Assembly (NCBI GenBank): GCA_028673005.1
Contig: CM054120.1
Coordinates: 56,790,057 to 56,854,056, forward strand
Length of the DNA stretch: 64,000 bases
Direction: 5' to 3'
Source of the DNA: Tanypteryx hageni
Taxonomy: Eukaryota > Arthropoda > Insecta > Odonata > Petaluridae
The position numbers were made by a program, and so were the translations under genes. This document shows positions 12,517-24,439 of the stretch, in pieces (position 1 is the first letter of the stretch; each line of letters opens with the position of its first letter). The notes under the pieces were generated by a model that saw only the letters and a list, made by a program, of their open reading frames with translations, searched no databases and was not told where the DNA came from.

Positions 12517-12819
12517 AAGGAAATTATCCGCGACCCAATTAAACTCCAAGAAATTTTTCCGCTGTCCAACTATATATCAATTGGCGTTTTTATATGCAGG
12601 AAAAAATATTTAATTGGCTAAAAGTAGTGGGTTTTTTATAAAATGAAATGGAATTTATTAAAATTTTTATTAGTCATTATTGTTGGTTTATAACACAAAA
12701 TATTGAGTTTTAACCCTACTTTTGCCAGTTTTTATAAATTTTTACCCACCTTTAAATTTTCTCAATTTTTCCGCAACCCAGACTAGAGATTCTGACGCAT
12801 CATACCAGGGAAAGTATTT

Positions 12820-12974
12820 TCCTAATGAGGTTTTTAGGGTTAAAATTTCAATATATAGTTTCATAGTCATAATTCGAAGGAATGTGATATGAGTTTGTGT
12901 TAAATATCTTTTTAGTAATTTTTCTCGGGTCGCATAAAACGCTCTCTAAGGCCGTAGATTGCTCACTAGGTGTA
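12820..12974. repeat. hAT MITE right-end fragment
   Basis: The stretch ending GGCCGTAGATTGCTCACTAGG matches, with divergence, the right half of the MITE at 45925-46247. Both share the order CG(G/A)G-x-CGCATAAAA-CGCTC/GGCTC, then GGCCGT and TTGCTCAC. A left-end-like sequence (CAGTGTTGAGCAAC) occurs alone at about 13604. No paired element can be drawn here. Confidence 0.45.
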
Positions 12975-13913
12975 AAAGGCGCGCCATTAATACCCCGGAC
13001 TTAATAACGGAAAGTACTCATTTACTATATTGTGTGAACGACTCAATATCGTCAATAACCAAGCTATAGCTCGCATCTTTCCTAATTAGCACTATTTTAA
13101 TCTCTAATGTTTTCACTTTGTATATACGTCCACCCGTCGCCAAAATTTAGAAACAACGAGAAGAGTTGGAAGGCTTAGATTTTCAGGATAATTTTGTCTG
13201 ATGACAGACATGATTTTCGGATCAGTTCGTCTTTCCTTTTGCCTTTTAGCAGGATATAACCAGCTCTTTATGAACTATCTATACGAATCCGTCATTATGG
13301 TAATATTTTGCTTTGTTTAGGTGGTTAAAACAATAAAAGCAATGGTAAACTACGTTCAATTTAATTTTTAAATGTGTAACTTACGCAAGTTTCTCCTCAG
13401 CAGTCAGAATGACTGCTCCGGTATAAGTAGGTATGATATCCCAGAACACCGAAGGTGAGTGAGGTACGTGGATTTTCATCATTTTTTGGGAAAGTACATT
13501 AAAAATTAATAAAATTCACAAAAATTCAGGCATGAGCAATTGATGATGAGAAAATGTCGGCCAGCTAAATAGGAAAAGAGGTCAAAATGGCTTTGTGTTA
13601 AGGCAGTGTTGAGCAACTTTTTGATGGACTTTTATATAATGCCAGAAATAGAAATTGCAACTTTCAAACGGCATAATTACTGAAAGGGTGAGTGTCATTT
13701 TGCAAAATATGAAAGTTAAACTGCAGACTGATATCAAAGAAAGTGGATCATCTTGATGAAAGCACGTACGGACCTAATACGGTCCATGACTGTCATCAGC
13801 CTAAACTACCTTGAAAACCTTAGCTTACCAGCTTTTCTCATTTCTTCAAAATTCTGCACACGGAAAAATAGTGAAAATACAGTTTATCCTCTTTTTAACG
13901 AACTAATTGGGGG
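12975..13913. other. Intergenic, no gene recognised
   Basis: Apart from the solitary hAT-like end near 13604 (CAGTGTTGAGCAACTTTTTG) no structure was recognised. Confidence 0.4.
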
Positions 13914-16171
13914 TAGTGAGCGTGATTTCTCGACTTTTTTCTCTTCTAGAGATTCGAAATTTCTCTTTTATCGCGATATATTTTTATCTCGGGAACTCGA
14001 GAATTTATCTTTCCTTCTCGAAAATTCTCCAGAACGAAAAAATTGCCGTGTGAGAATTTTTACTAAATATCTTTTTCTTAAAAGTATTATTGAGAAGTAA
14101 GGATGCTAAAATATCTTTAAATTAATTTTAATTAATATTTCTCTTACAAAAGTGAAATATATTTCCTTTTAGAAGTATATTGCATACAAAGGCGGATTTA
14201 TAGGTATACGCAGTACGCGCAGAAGTAGTGCCCCGTGGGGCTGAGGTGGCCCATAGTTCCAAAAATAACAAAACCTTATTTCGAGTTTGTGGACCTTTAT
14301 TCAACTCTGTGGAATTCAATAAAAAACGACAATTATTATAACTTTTGATTTAATCTCTGCAGATAAAAACAGAGCTGCGACTATTAATAATATATTGTGT
14401 GTAATGCGTTGTTGCCACTCTTCTAGGTACCTCAAAAAAGGACTGCGGGCAGGGTCCCACAGAACATAACTCCGCCGCTGATTGTATAACACAAATGAGA
14501 AAGCAATGGGCCTTATTGCCCCTTGCCTGTCACATTGAAAAATTTTCTGACGATCTTACTGACCAAGAACTTTATTCTATTTTCATTTCAGAAAACATGA
14601 ATAGAAGTTACATAAATCCTAAAATGAAAGTTATTGTTTTTATATTCCGAATAAAATTCATTCGTTGGTTATTAGAAACTTTCATGCATATTCCATACGA
14701 TGTAGGTAAAAAAATAATTTAAGTAATATGCAAAAAATTTGTAAGCAACTTACAAAGAAATATACCAAAAATTATATAGTTTTGAGGTAATAACTACTAC
14801 TATTGTCACATATAAAAGACTTGACATTTTCTAATTATTATATTAAGATAAATTTATTGAACATTACATGTATTTCGAAATTAATACAATTTTTTAACTT
14901 TTTAAATGAATTTTATCTGTATCTCAATCATAAACAAAGCTTATAAGATCAAGAATAAAATGTTCTTTGCCTTCCCCACTCTCATAAATACTAAACCTTT
15001 TATGGGCAAAGCAATGCAAAGAGAAGAACTTTTGACTCTTGAGAGAGCACGAAATGTCGCAGCGGTGGTCAGATCTCCTCCACCTCCTACTAAAACCCAT
15101 TACTCCGGGTTTTCCCAGCTTGCCAGACGGAAAAGTGCCTTCAAACAATAGAAGTATGCATCGTACCGCACGAGTCGAATAGAATGGCAAACAATCCGAC
15201 GCCCGAACCAGAGGACCTCAAAACCTAGTGATTTTTCCTTCCGCCTTTCACAGTTTCAAGTTACACTATTTGATACAAAACTTACTAGAAGAAATCCTTT
15301 CCGTCCGCGTCTCGCAGGTATCCGCGTTACAGAGGGGCATTCCTAAGAAGTATTCTATCATTATGAAGTGCACATTCTAGATTTCCGACTTTAGTAAGTT
15401 TCCCCCCTATACCTACAGATTCCGCCTTTCACAAGTTTCACTGCATGTGAAAATCCACACCAAACTGGCTTCTTATGTCTCATCCATGGCCAAAGAGCCC
15501 GGATTAGCAAAAGAGAAACTGCATTGTCTGTATGGAATATGAGCCACTTGTTCATAGCAAGTCTATTTACACTATCTGTAAGCAAAACATTGGCCATGAG
15601 CTCATAGCTCTTTGATTCAAATTTTCAACCATGTCCCTCAGATAACTACGTCTGAATTGAGGGAGAGTGCTATCGGGGAAAATAGACGCCTTAAGAAGAA
15701 TCAAAGGTTCCTTTTGTTAAATTCATATAGGGTGAGCGTCCAGAGGAGGGTAAAAACAAATAAGTTGTGTTTGTTCATGGAAAGAGACGGGTGATATCTC
15801 GCAGTGCATTTTCGCAAGAACGCATCAAAGAGAATGAGTGGCCGTGACCAAATGGTGGACTATATTCTGTTCACAACAGACACGAAAAATCAATGTGTAT
15901 AAACAACGTAATAACAAAGCCGAGAATGGCGCCAGATAAGTGAAGAATCAGACCGCAAAATAAACGAATCTGTGAGACTGTCAAAATATATAAACTGCTA
16001 GATATTGTATTGCTACGTCATTATAACTTTATCACAAATGACGTGACGCAAATTTTTCCGAGACTCGAGATTCCCGAATTTTGTAGATAAAAATTTCTCG
16101 GGAATGAGAATTAGAAAAAAGGGGAATTTCTCGAGAATTTTCGAGACGAGAATTCTCGGGCATAATCACTA
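13914..16171. mobile_element. Non-autonomous hAT element (2.26 kb)
   Basis: The left end TAGTGAGCGTGATTTCTCG and the reverse complement of the right end (TAGTGATTATGCCCGAGAAT, then TCTCG) form a diverged inverted repeat. Both ends are followed inward by several TCTCG/CGAGA motifs, a subterminal arrangement usual for hAT. The flanks ATTGGGGG (13906-13913) and ATTGGTGG (16172-16179) match at 7 of 8 bases as a target duplication. Internal frames (for example 14495-14722) do not resemble a transposase. A second hAT MITE at 14187-14480 is nested inside. Confidence 0.65.
14187..14480. mobile_element. hAT MITE nested in a hAT element (294 bp)
   Basis: The ends CAAAGGCGGATTTATAGG and, from the right, CAGCGGCGGAGTTATGTT form an inverted repeat of the ZMYM1-type hAT group. 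The flanks ATTGCATA and ATTGTATA match at 7 of 8 bases. It contains no coding frame of note. Confidence 0.7.
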
Positions 16172-16599
16172 ATTGGTGGATAGGGTGTCCGTTATTGCCG
16201 AAAGTCCGTTAAATCCGAAAGTTCATCATATGACGAAGCAAAATGCACCTAAATGGCCACATCTTACAATGTCAAAGGCAGTACATTAGGAACACTTAAA
16301 CAAGAATAATATGTTTATCTAATGCGGTAAAACTATTAATTTGAATTCGAAGAAAATGAATAATTACGACTTTGAAATTTCCGTGCGCGTGCCACCCACG
16401 GTCTCCCACTCTCGCCGCTTCACTTCCGACCGATGTAGTTTTTTCTATAAACGTAAAAATTTTATACACATCACCACGTTTTATATCAACGTAAAAGCGC
16501 AAAAACTAACAGATAGGTACAGTTGGCAGTCTGAAGATTTGGAATATAGATATGAAAATTCAAAATTGCCCGGAAAAGTTATTTTTTCAGTTTCACCTT

Positions 16600-16870
16600 T
16601 CTCGGAGAGAAGGGCAGGCTTGGGAGCGGAGAAAAACAAAGGACGGCAGAAAAGGCGGGGAAAAGGACGGAGGGTGGTAGATGGGACGAACGAATGAAAG
16701 CTTCAAGAAGGGAAGAGGGAGGAGTGTGTGAGTTCGGGAGAGCGGAAAACGAGGAGAGGGAAAAGGGAAGATGGGGATGAAGTGTTCTCGGAGGAGAGTC
16801 GGGAAGGATTGCGTGGATGCGAGAAGAGGAAGGAGTGGGACGATACAGAAGGGGGAGGTGGGGTGAAAAT
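16600..16870. repeat. Purine-rich low-complexity tract
   Basis: The plus strand is strongly G/A biased with repeated GGGAAGAGGG-like words. It opens long frames on both strands (16341-16697 plus, 16593-16958 minus), whose Pro/Ser/Phe- or Arg/Gly-rich translations are explained by composition. Confidence 0.7.
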
Positions 16871-17262
16871 AGAGCGTCAGAGGTCGTGAAACACGACTCT
16901 TCGAAACGGTGTTGGCAAACGAAGATTGGACGAGGCCTTCTTTAGAAAAAGCGTGCAAACGTTAGTACCATATCTCGATTCCTCTTTCTCGGTCAGTCAG
17001 ATAGCGTTCAATTAACTAAGACGTTTTCTTTTTAGATGTTTTTTATTGGTTTTTGCGACGAATGGTTTTTTGAGGAATGCTAGATAACCAGTGTAGGATA
17101 CCAGGAGGGGGCGATGGGGACGGCACAATTGCCCTCTACTGGGTGCATTCTTAAATTCATTTTGAGCAACATTCCTTGTTTTTACACCGAAGTTAAGACT
17201 GTATGAAAAGGAAAAGATAGATTCTTATGAAAATAGAGATTTTCAAAATGTATGGCCGTCAG

Positions 17263-17338
17263 CAGAGGCGGAATCAAGAAGGGGGAGGGACAATTAGGGC
17301 GATCGCCCACCCTTGGGAAGTTAATAGATCCGCCTCTG
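17263..17338. mobile_element. Miniature hAT-like element (76 bp)
   Basis: CAGAGGCGGA at the left and TCCGCCTCTG at the right are perfect 10-base inverted termini of the hAT CAGNGGCGGA type. The centre has a GGGCGATCGCCC palindrome. The flanks (GCCGTCAG, TCGTTAAC) only resemble each other loosely, so the target duplication is not proven. Confidence 0.5.
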
Positions 17339-20300
17339 TCGTTAACGCAGGTAATAAATTATCCATTACGTTGTCCTTTTTCTGCTCATGAAAACTATAA
17401 AGCTACCAAGACTGATTGGTGTTGGTTTTCTCTCCTTGAAAAGCCATCAAACTGGGTTCGAGTTTAACCCCGGAAATAGATTCCAAGAACTCAACTGGAA
17501 GGACGGCTGTTTGGGTATGTGGAAGGGCACTTAAAGGTTCTTTTCTGGGGTGGCAACAGCATAGAAGACAAATGAGGAGGGAGCTGCTGAAGCAGGCAGT
17601 AAATGGCGTGTTTATAAAAGAAACATTTATTAATTCAGAACGTTGAAATTTATGTATGCTATTTTGATAAGTCTGAAACACTATTGCAAAAAAATGATAT
17701 TAATTGAATAAAAACTGAATTTTATTTCTTTTAGTTTAATTTTTCTAATTTATCAGAAAAGGAAATTTAAATTAATTTTTATCCCCTTTCTGTTGGCCTC
17801 TAGAACCTCTACAACACAACATGCACAACGAGACAGAATACTAAATTGATTGATGAAAAAAATATATCTGTATTATTTCATTTTGGACAAGCCAGTGCAT
17901 CAGCTAGCCGGACAAACGGGACGCTTAAGCGGTTTTTACTGCTAAAATTGTTTTAATTTTGTTCATATAATAATGAGTTTTCGTAAGTTACTCTAAATTC
18001 GAAAAAAGTTGCGTGAGCAATTATCCTAACACTAAAGCAATCATCTCAGACTCTTTGATATTATGTAATGTGAATAAATTTTTGCTATATAATAACTTTT
18101 GTGATTATACGATTTATAAGACAAAGTGGGTAAAATGTAAAAAAATTGCTAAGTGCTCAAAGCGTGATTTTGATGTAATAAACCTGAGAAATATATTAAT
18201 ATTAAAAAAGTTGAACAAATTTTACATCAAATGAAAGATCATATATTTACCGATAAGCATATAGGTAGAAATTTGAAAGTATATCTTTTAAATCAAATTG
18301 AATGTGCATAATTGAAATTTTTCATATCAAATTTACTTTTTACGGATACGATCAAACCTTCGTAAGAAAATCAAAATTTAAATTTAACCTTTTGCCTTAA
18401 AGTGAAAAAATATTTGTTGGTTTTGCAAAATATGTTTTATTAAAATTTTATTTAATTCATTTACTGAACTAAAGATTTAAAAAGGTATTTTTGATTTAAC
18501 CAATTTTTTCATAATAAATATTATTTTAGTCATAATTATATGAATCTCTGAAATTTCACTTCACAAATTAAGTAATCACTCAACAATTTCTGTTTTTATT
18601 ATTCGAGGTGTTTTCTGCGTAAACCTGCTTAGCATTCGCGACATACAGAATTGGCTATACCAACATAAGATCGCAGGATAAGACGCGCCATATCCTATTA
18701 GAAACTCGGCATCGATTGAATGTTTCCCGATAGTTAAACCTCTCGCCACTGATCCCCAAATGCATCAAACTGCCCCGGTAAAAACGCTGTTTCAGCAACC
18801 AGAGGAAGTGGAATGGAATAGGAGGGACCGCGACCATAAAAATGTGCCAGAAAAGGACACTACACTTGCTCCATGTGACTCATGTCAGATCATACCGAGT
18901 GTTCCTGAATGGGCTCAACTTGAAACTCTCCTTAAAACTCACAATGAAAGATTTGAGTAATTTAGGTGTTGTTAGCCCTTACTGAGATCGTCTAAGAATT
19001 CCAGGTAACTGGGCGCGCGGCACACTGAGTGGGTCATTGCATTATGTAAAACAAAACGGTTATAAGCATTACTAATAACGATAAATTCATTCCAAATTTT
19101 TTATTAATTCTTTTAATGTTTATAATGATTTATAATTCTTATTGTAGCAATTATTGTTAGTATTTTGTGCATTGTATACGAACTAAATTTTCATGATATG
19201 TTTAGGGCAATTTGACATTGTAGTGTTAAAAGTTTTTACTAAATAATGTTAAAATAAGTAACATTTTAGGCTAAAAGTGGTAACAATAGAACAAATAATG
19301 GTCCAAAAATAAAGTAATTGAAATATTGTAACCTTTACTGGCAAATCTTGATTCGTATAGAGCCCGGTAGAAGCCACGCACACAGATTTGCGTCAGCCTT
19401 ATGCCTCAAAAACAATACAATCAATAATTGTTTTCTAAGACGATGAACGAACCACTTAACATAGCTAAAGATGAAATTTGAGACACCCACACTTTCTGAC
19501 TGTGAGAAGATGCGTTCTTCTATTATGGTCGATGTAACTTATCAGAGATGGCTGATATAGATCGCTGTTCACAAAAATAATAAGAGGAAGTAAATAATTC
19601 CCACGATCAACGACAGGTTGTCAGTTATTTAACTTGCATAACAAATTATACACAAAATCAAATAAATACACATTGACTAAGAGCCCTTTTACACTGCCTA
19701 CTTCACAACACTGGGAGACTTAAATTGAGTTTGGGACAGCTCGAACCCTTGAAAGAGAATGGTATAGTTCTGGTCAATACAATTCTAGCGGTCAAACACC
19801 AGATAACCATATGGTGTGGCGTACAGGATATCTATCGGGCGACTCTATTCTAAATTGCACTATTATGTTGTAACTTTTTGTTTTGCAACTTTCACCCATT
19901 GTCACGCCCTTTTCATGTTACCCCTCCATCCAGCCTACTTAGGACCTTTTTCTGAAAATGAAGCTTAATTCCTAAATCACCAATGAACTTCATATCTCTC
20001 TCTGTTGACAAACTCTCCCGTTTCCGGAGAAGGAGGTGCATTTCCCGCCTCTAGTCTCTTATTTCCAGAATCAGTATTTCTCTTAAGCGTACGTGGACCA
20101 ACACTGCCATCCCCATTGTCCATTGGATGTGCCACCAGACATACGATTCCCTGGTATAGGCAGCAGGAGGGTCGCTTGTGGCTTTAGTTTACGCCTTGGG
20201 CATCCACGCATCCTTTTAGGACCCCCGGACACTTACATCACTTGTCGCCCGCGAAAAAGTTATGCTCTTACAAGGCGACCGCTCCTTTCACCCTCCCTTA

Positions 20301-21349
20301 AAGCCGGCTCTAGGCCCAACATAAAATCGTCAACAAAAAATTTCAAATTCTTTCTCGCGAAGATGACATCCTGAAATATTTTATGGACAAGAACATTCTT
20401 ATCTGTTTTTTAACAATGGGAATGCAAATAGCTTCATTTTGTATCAAGTAGAACGGCGTTTCCATGCAAGCACTGTTCTTAAGGAGTCCATCAGCCCTCT
20501 TCCTGGGTTTGGGCCTGGTTTCACATAGTATCTCGGCAGTGCAATGAACCAGTTTTACGAAAGTGGTTCGTGGTGGTGTACCTCCTCTAAAAATCATTCC
20601 TAATATTCTTCCCACTTACTCCCGACATACATTTCCGTCGTCATCTCGATATAATCATCATCGTTGTTGCCGAGTAAAATGTCTCATTATTTATTTATAT
20701 TTGATCTGTTATTCGTAATTATAACCTTTACCAAGTATTTTTTTATATTTCAAAATTAGCCTCTGAACTGCATATTCAGACGAATGTCCATTGACCGCAA
20801 TGTACATTCGCCTGAATTTCTGTGTAAGTGGCGCAATCAGTGGCGTAGCCAGGATTTTCCGACGGGGGGTGGTTTGCTTCAGTCGGACGGAGGATGGCGA
20901 TAACTATCTTTTGATCCTCATCAGTTATAGATCTTTAGCAATAAAATTTTTGAAACCTAATGTGGCTGTTTATTCTCAAATCCATTGAAATGATGTAAGT
21001 AATGACGAGAAGGCATGATATTTTATATGAATTTTTATTTTATTTTGGTTTCGACTATTTATACAATAATTAAATAATTGGAATGTCTTTAGTTAAACTA
21101 GCAAAAACTAATATACCTTGCAGTTGAGAAACATTATTAAGATTAGATTTTTCGAATTGAACGGGATGGAGAAGGACGCTAATGTGAGTAGATCAGTGTT
21201 ATCACCACGGCTATAGTATGCATTTCCTAGTCCACCAAGGTATGACTAATGACGTGATCACCTCTCTGAAATTTCTGTATTCATTATGAGTATTGTTATT
21301 TCAATCATTAAAAAAAACTTTTCTCCCCTTCTCTTAGATGTGAATCCTT

Positions 21350-21985
21350 CGCTGACACAGGACTTAATAAGTTTAATTTTCAGCTCTTGTTTTCAGAGCA
21401 TCTCAATCGAGATTGTCGATTTCTTAAACATTTCAAACTATATCCTTTAAATGGGCAATAATAATTGAAAATTAGTTGCTGACCTACCTTCCCAGTCCTT
21501 AGAGTGGGATTGAGGTCACCAGCATGAAGTTCACCTCTTACTGTTAATCGATAACATACATGTTCACATAGGGACAGATTGTTTCTAACCTTTGTTCTAC
21601 GTAAGCTTTCATGTTTCATAGCTATATGTCATCTGTGTTTACCATATGGCCAAATTAGTGTATATGCGATAAGCTTACAATGCTTACTGTTATAGTCAAC
21701 TCTTTGGATTTCTCCTTGCTTTTGATGAATTTCCATATGTCTATGAGAGGGGGGAGTGCCATCAGAGGATCCAAATATTGCTGCCACCTCTGATATGGTA
21801 GTTTCATTGAATCGTCGAGAGTTCTCATTCAGTTCATGAAGAATTTGCATTACTAAATTAGCCCATTTGAAATTTTCCCTTCTAACAATGTCAATTTATT
21901 CAGAGACCTTTTCATACAACTGTGGGTGATTAATATACGGGTCAAATTTCAAAGAAGCATTTTCCGGCATAGCCAGCCAAGTCTC
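21350..21985 (-). pseudogene. Helitron helicase N-terminal (Helitron_like_N) fragment
   Basis: On the minus strand 'RRFNETTISEVAAIFGSSDG' (about 21820-21760) matches the conserved 'RRYNAPT..EVA..I.G' start of the Helitron-like N domain. It is followed by 'HRHMEIHQKQGEIQRV' and the 'L.YPLLFP.GE'-like 'LIAYTLIWPYG'. After a stop and frame change, 'RRTKVRNNLSLCEHVCYRL' and 'KVGQQLIFNYYCPFKGYSL' match the following segments (V..reF..YRL..R and the QQ..VD...E..RL box). Upstream text (NETWLAMPENASLKFDPYI) may be the preceding linker. HUH nuclease residues and the ATPase are absent, so this is a fragment. It abuts the hAT at 22078. Confidence 0.6.
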
Positions 21986-22514
21986 ATTAGCTTTAGTCAC
22001 ATATAAAGTATATATCACTCTGTAAGATGAATTTTTGTTCGGCCATGTGTACGAAACACTAAGTCGCTAATGTACATTAGGGCTGTCGAACTGGTGGCCC
22101 GGGGCATGGTTTTATCTGGCCCGCGACTCGTGAAGTTTAAAAAAATGAAAACGAAAAAAAAACGAAGAAGATGTAACGAAAACAGTGTAATAAAGCGAAA
22201 TTACAAAAACCATAAAATAACAACTTAAAGACATAATAACAAATACAACGATGAAAAATAATAATAACATTATAAAACGCTGAGATTGACTACGTGATCA
22301 TGTAAAGCTAGCCTCGGGAGAGAGGGAGGGTATCAGTTCACGAGCTGTCAACAGTGAGTTCTTGCTTCGCTCGGCCAATAAAAATACCTTATGGAAGGTT
22401 AGGTCCTTGTTACCACATATACTTGTTCCAAGTGAAAATTTTTTTAGTTTCAATATATTTTAATTATTAAAAAAATATATTAATATAAGTTTCTTCTATT
22501 TTAGTTTTGTCACC

Positions 22515-24225
22515 ATGTCAATACCTATGGAGAGGAAGCGTAAATTTGATAGAGAAAACAAAACTTTTAGGGAACATTGGGAAAGTGAATATTAACTGAA
22601 ATTGATGGAAAGCCGATGTGTTTGTTGTGCCTAAAGGTTATGTCAGTCACAAATGAATAAAACACTCGTCTTAACTATCAAACATCACATGAAGCTAAAT
22701 ATAAGCAGTATTTTGGCAGTTCTCGGCAGGCAGTTGTAGAAGATTTGAAGAAGAAAATTAAGAAACAGGATTTTTTACCTCAGTAAATAAACAGGAAATA
22801 TCTAGCGTTGCTGCATCGTATGCTGTGTCATTAGAATAGGTTAAGTCAAAGAAGCCTTTTAATGACGGTGAAATAATCAAGAAATGTTCTATTCGGAGAT
22901 AAAAAGGCCGCCAGAAATTTCGAAACCATATCTCGTCAAACAGTTTCTCGAAAGATTGCAGACATAGACTGCCATGAGTCAAAAACTATTGGATGCGGCA
23001 CAAGGTTGCAGTTTTTTCTCTGGCTTTGGATGAGAGTGTTGACAACACCGACGTAGTCAACTGCTCATATTTATCAAAACGTTTCAATATGATTTTTCTG
23101 TAAACGAGGAGCTTTTGCCATTAGCTTCACTAAAGTGCAAAACAATTAGGTCAGATATTTTCGATGCTGTACAAAAGTGTATTTCTGAGTACGGTGGCTT
23201 TGATAAATGTTCTTCTATTATGACTGAGGGAGCTAAAAATTGTTGGAACTGGCACTGGTTTAGCTCGACTACTAAAAAAGAATGGAGTGAATTTTTCTAC
23301 AAGGCACCGCATTATCCATCAAGAACAATTATGCTGCAAAACTCTTTAACTTCTTAATGCCATGAATGTTTTGGTGAAACCAACAAATCTGATTCGAGGA
23401 GGTAACAGATCATTGAGTCATCGTAAATTTCGTTCTTTTTTAGAATAAGTAAATGCAGCTTATAGGGATTTGCTCTTGCTTTCAAATATCCGGTGGCATA
23501 GTGCAGTAAAGTGCTTGGATAGATTTTTTGGCCTCAGAAAATAAGTTCTTTTATTTTTTAAAGAAAAGGTGGAACGCGACACTACCGAATTTAAAAAAAA
23601 TTCCAAGATCCTTCATTTCTTTGCGAACTGGCATTTTTAGCAGACATTACAGGACACCTTAATGATTTGAGTGGGAAGATCAAGGGTAAAAAACAAAATA
23701 TATCTCTACTATTTGAGCATTTGAATGGGTTTTGTAATAAACTCAAACTTTTTGAATCAGATCTCAAAGGAAGTGATTTTACAAGAAATATCTAAAGAAC
23801 TAGAAGATTGTGGAAAAACTGATTTCATAGTATGTATTCTCTTCAATTGTAGATGGCCTTTCAGAAGATTTCAACTCCTGTTTTAAAGATTTTGACAATA
23901 TGAAGGGGACTATATGTCTTTTTAGCAACCCTTTAGGAGCTGTTATAGAAAACTAACCTATGAACCTTCAATTGGAATTGTGTGATATACAAGCTTATCC
24001 ATTCCTGCGAATAAGAAAAGAAACAGAAGAAGACATTTTCAAACTTATTTCCTAAGACATCCCAAGATGAGAAACTTTTGAATATGTATGATTTCAATGT
24101 TTGGCAGCATTTACATATGTGAATCCACCTTCTCCATAATGAAGTACGTAAAATCTCACTATCGTTCATCAATCAGTGATGAATCACTCTTGCATTTATT
24201 ATGCCTTGCTACAACAGAGATTATA
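22515..24225 (+). pseudogene. hAT transposase pseudogene, GTF2IRD2/ZBED5-like
   Basis: The reading starts at ATG 22515 with 'MERKRKFDRENKTFREHWES', the N-terminus typical of GTF2IRD2-like arthropod hAT proteins, and meets a stop after about 27 codons. Zinc-finger-like remnants (RCVCCA...) follow. At 23115-23355 'PLASLKCKTIRSDIFDAVQK' and 'MTEGAKNCW' match the central RNase-H-like domain, where 'TDGAP.M' would be expected (Asp changed to Glu). The hAT C-terminal dimerisation helix is well kept at 24088-24215: 'SMFGSIYICESTFSIMKYVK' then SHYRSSISDESLLHLL. Several stops and frameshifts in between show it cannot encode a working protein. Confidence 0.75.
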
Positions 24226-24439
24226 ATTTTTATTATTGTTTTATTAACTCTGTTGGTCATGTATAGGCATAGAGCAAGTTATACATTCACAACTACAATA
24301 AAACTAAAGTGAGAGAAAAAATTAACACAACATAGAGCACTTAAATATTATTTACACGCATACGAAGGAAAATCTTATAGGTATTATGAAATTAAGTACT
24401 ACGAAATCTAAAAAAAAATTGAAAAAATAAATAAAAAGG

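Larger units (their letters stand above)
10339..12517. mobile_element. Foldback-type element with long inverted arms
   Basis: The left arm (about 10360-10660) and the right arm (about 11880-12517) are reverse complements over several blocks. Shared text includes CAATTCCATTCTTAAG, a GTTCTTTGCA block, TGCACGAAGTGAAC and CATATAGGG. Both arms end in tandem 15-bp units around GGCGAAACGTC. The right arm has about 300 bp (12080-12385) with no partner on the left. A candidate 8-bp target duplication AGGAAATT lies at 10331-10338 and 12518-12525. No transposase frame was seen in the centre, which holds a tRNA-derived SINE. The superfamily is not identified. Confidence 0.65.
10288..12794. mobile_element. 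Degenerate hAT-like outer element interrupted by a foldback element
   Basis: The left end CAGCGTTTCTCAACG and the reverse complement of the right end CAGAATCTCTAGTCTGGG are compatible with one diverged hAT inverted repeat. The sequence just inside both ends contains the 'CCGC(G/A)ACCCA' text common at such ends. No matching target duplication was found (ATACAGAC versus ACGCATCA), so the pairing is uncertain. Positions 10339-12517 are a later insertion. Confidence 0.35.
16172..21349. other. Mostly unassigned sequence
   Basis: Contains a purine-rich tract (about 16600-16870), a tiny hAT-like element (17263-17338), a solitary hAT-like end near 20838 (CAGTGGCGTAGCCAGG) and one near 20300 (AGCCGGCTCTAGG). 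A 66-codon frame at 18760-18960 has four Cys-containing turns but no family I recognise. No intact gene was identified. Confidence 0.45.

Noticed and set aside
12430..12621. Frame with repeated 'LSAKR' residues
   Set aside because: It is the translation of the 15-bp tandem DNA repeat in the foldback element.
16341..16958. Opposing open frames of 118 and 121 codons
   Set aside because: Both arise from a purine-rich tract, with translations dominated by Arg/Gly/Lys or Pro/Ser/Phe.
18760..18960. Frame with DSCQIIPSVPEW
   Set aside because: No recognised domain; kept only as a note within the unassigned region.
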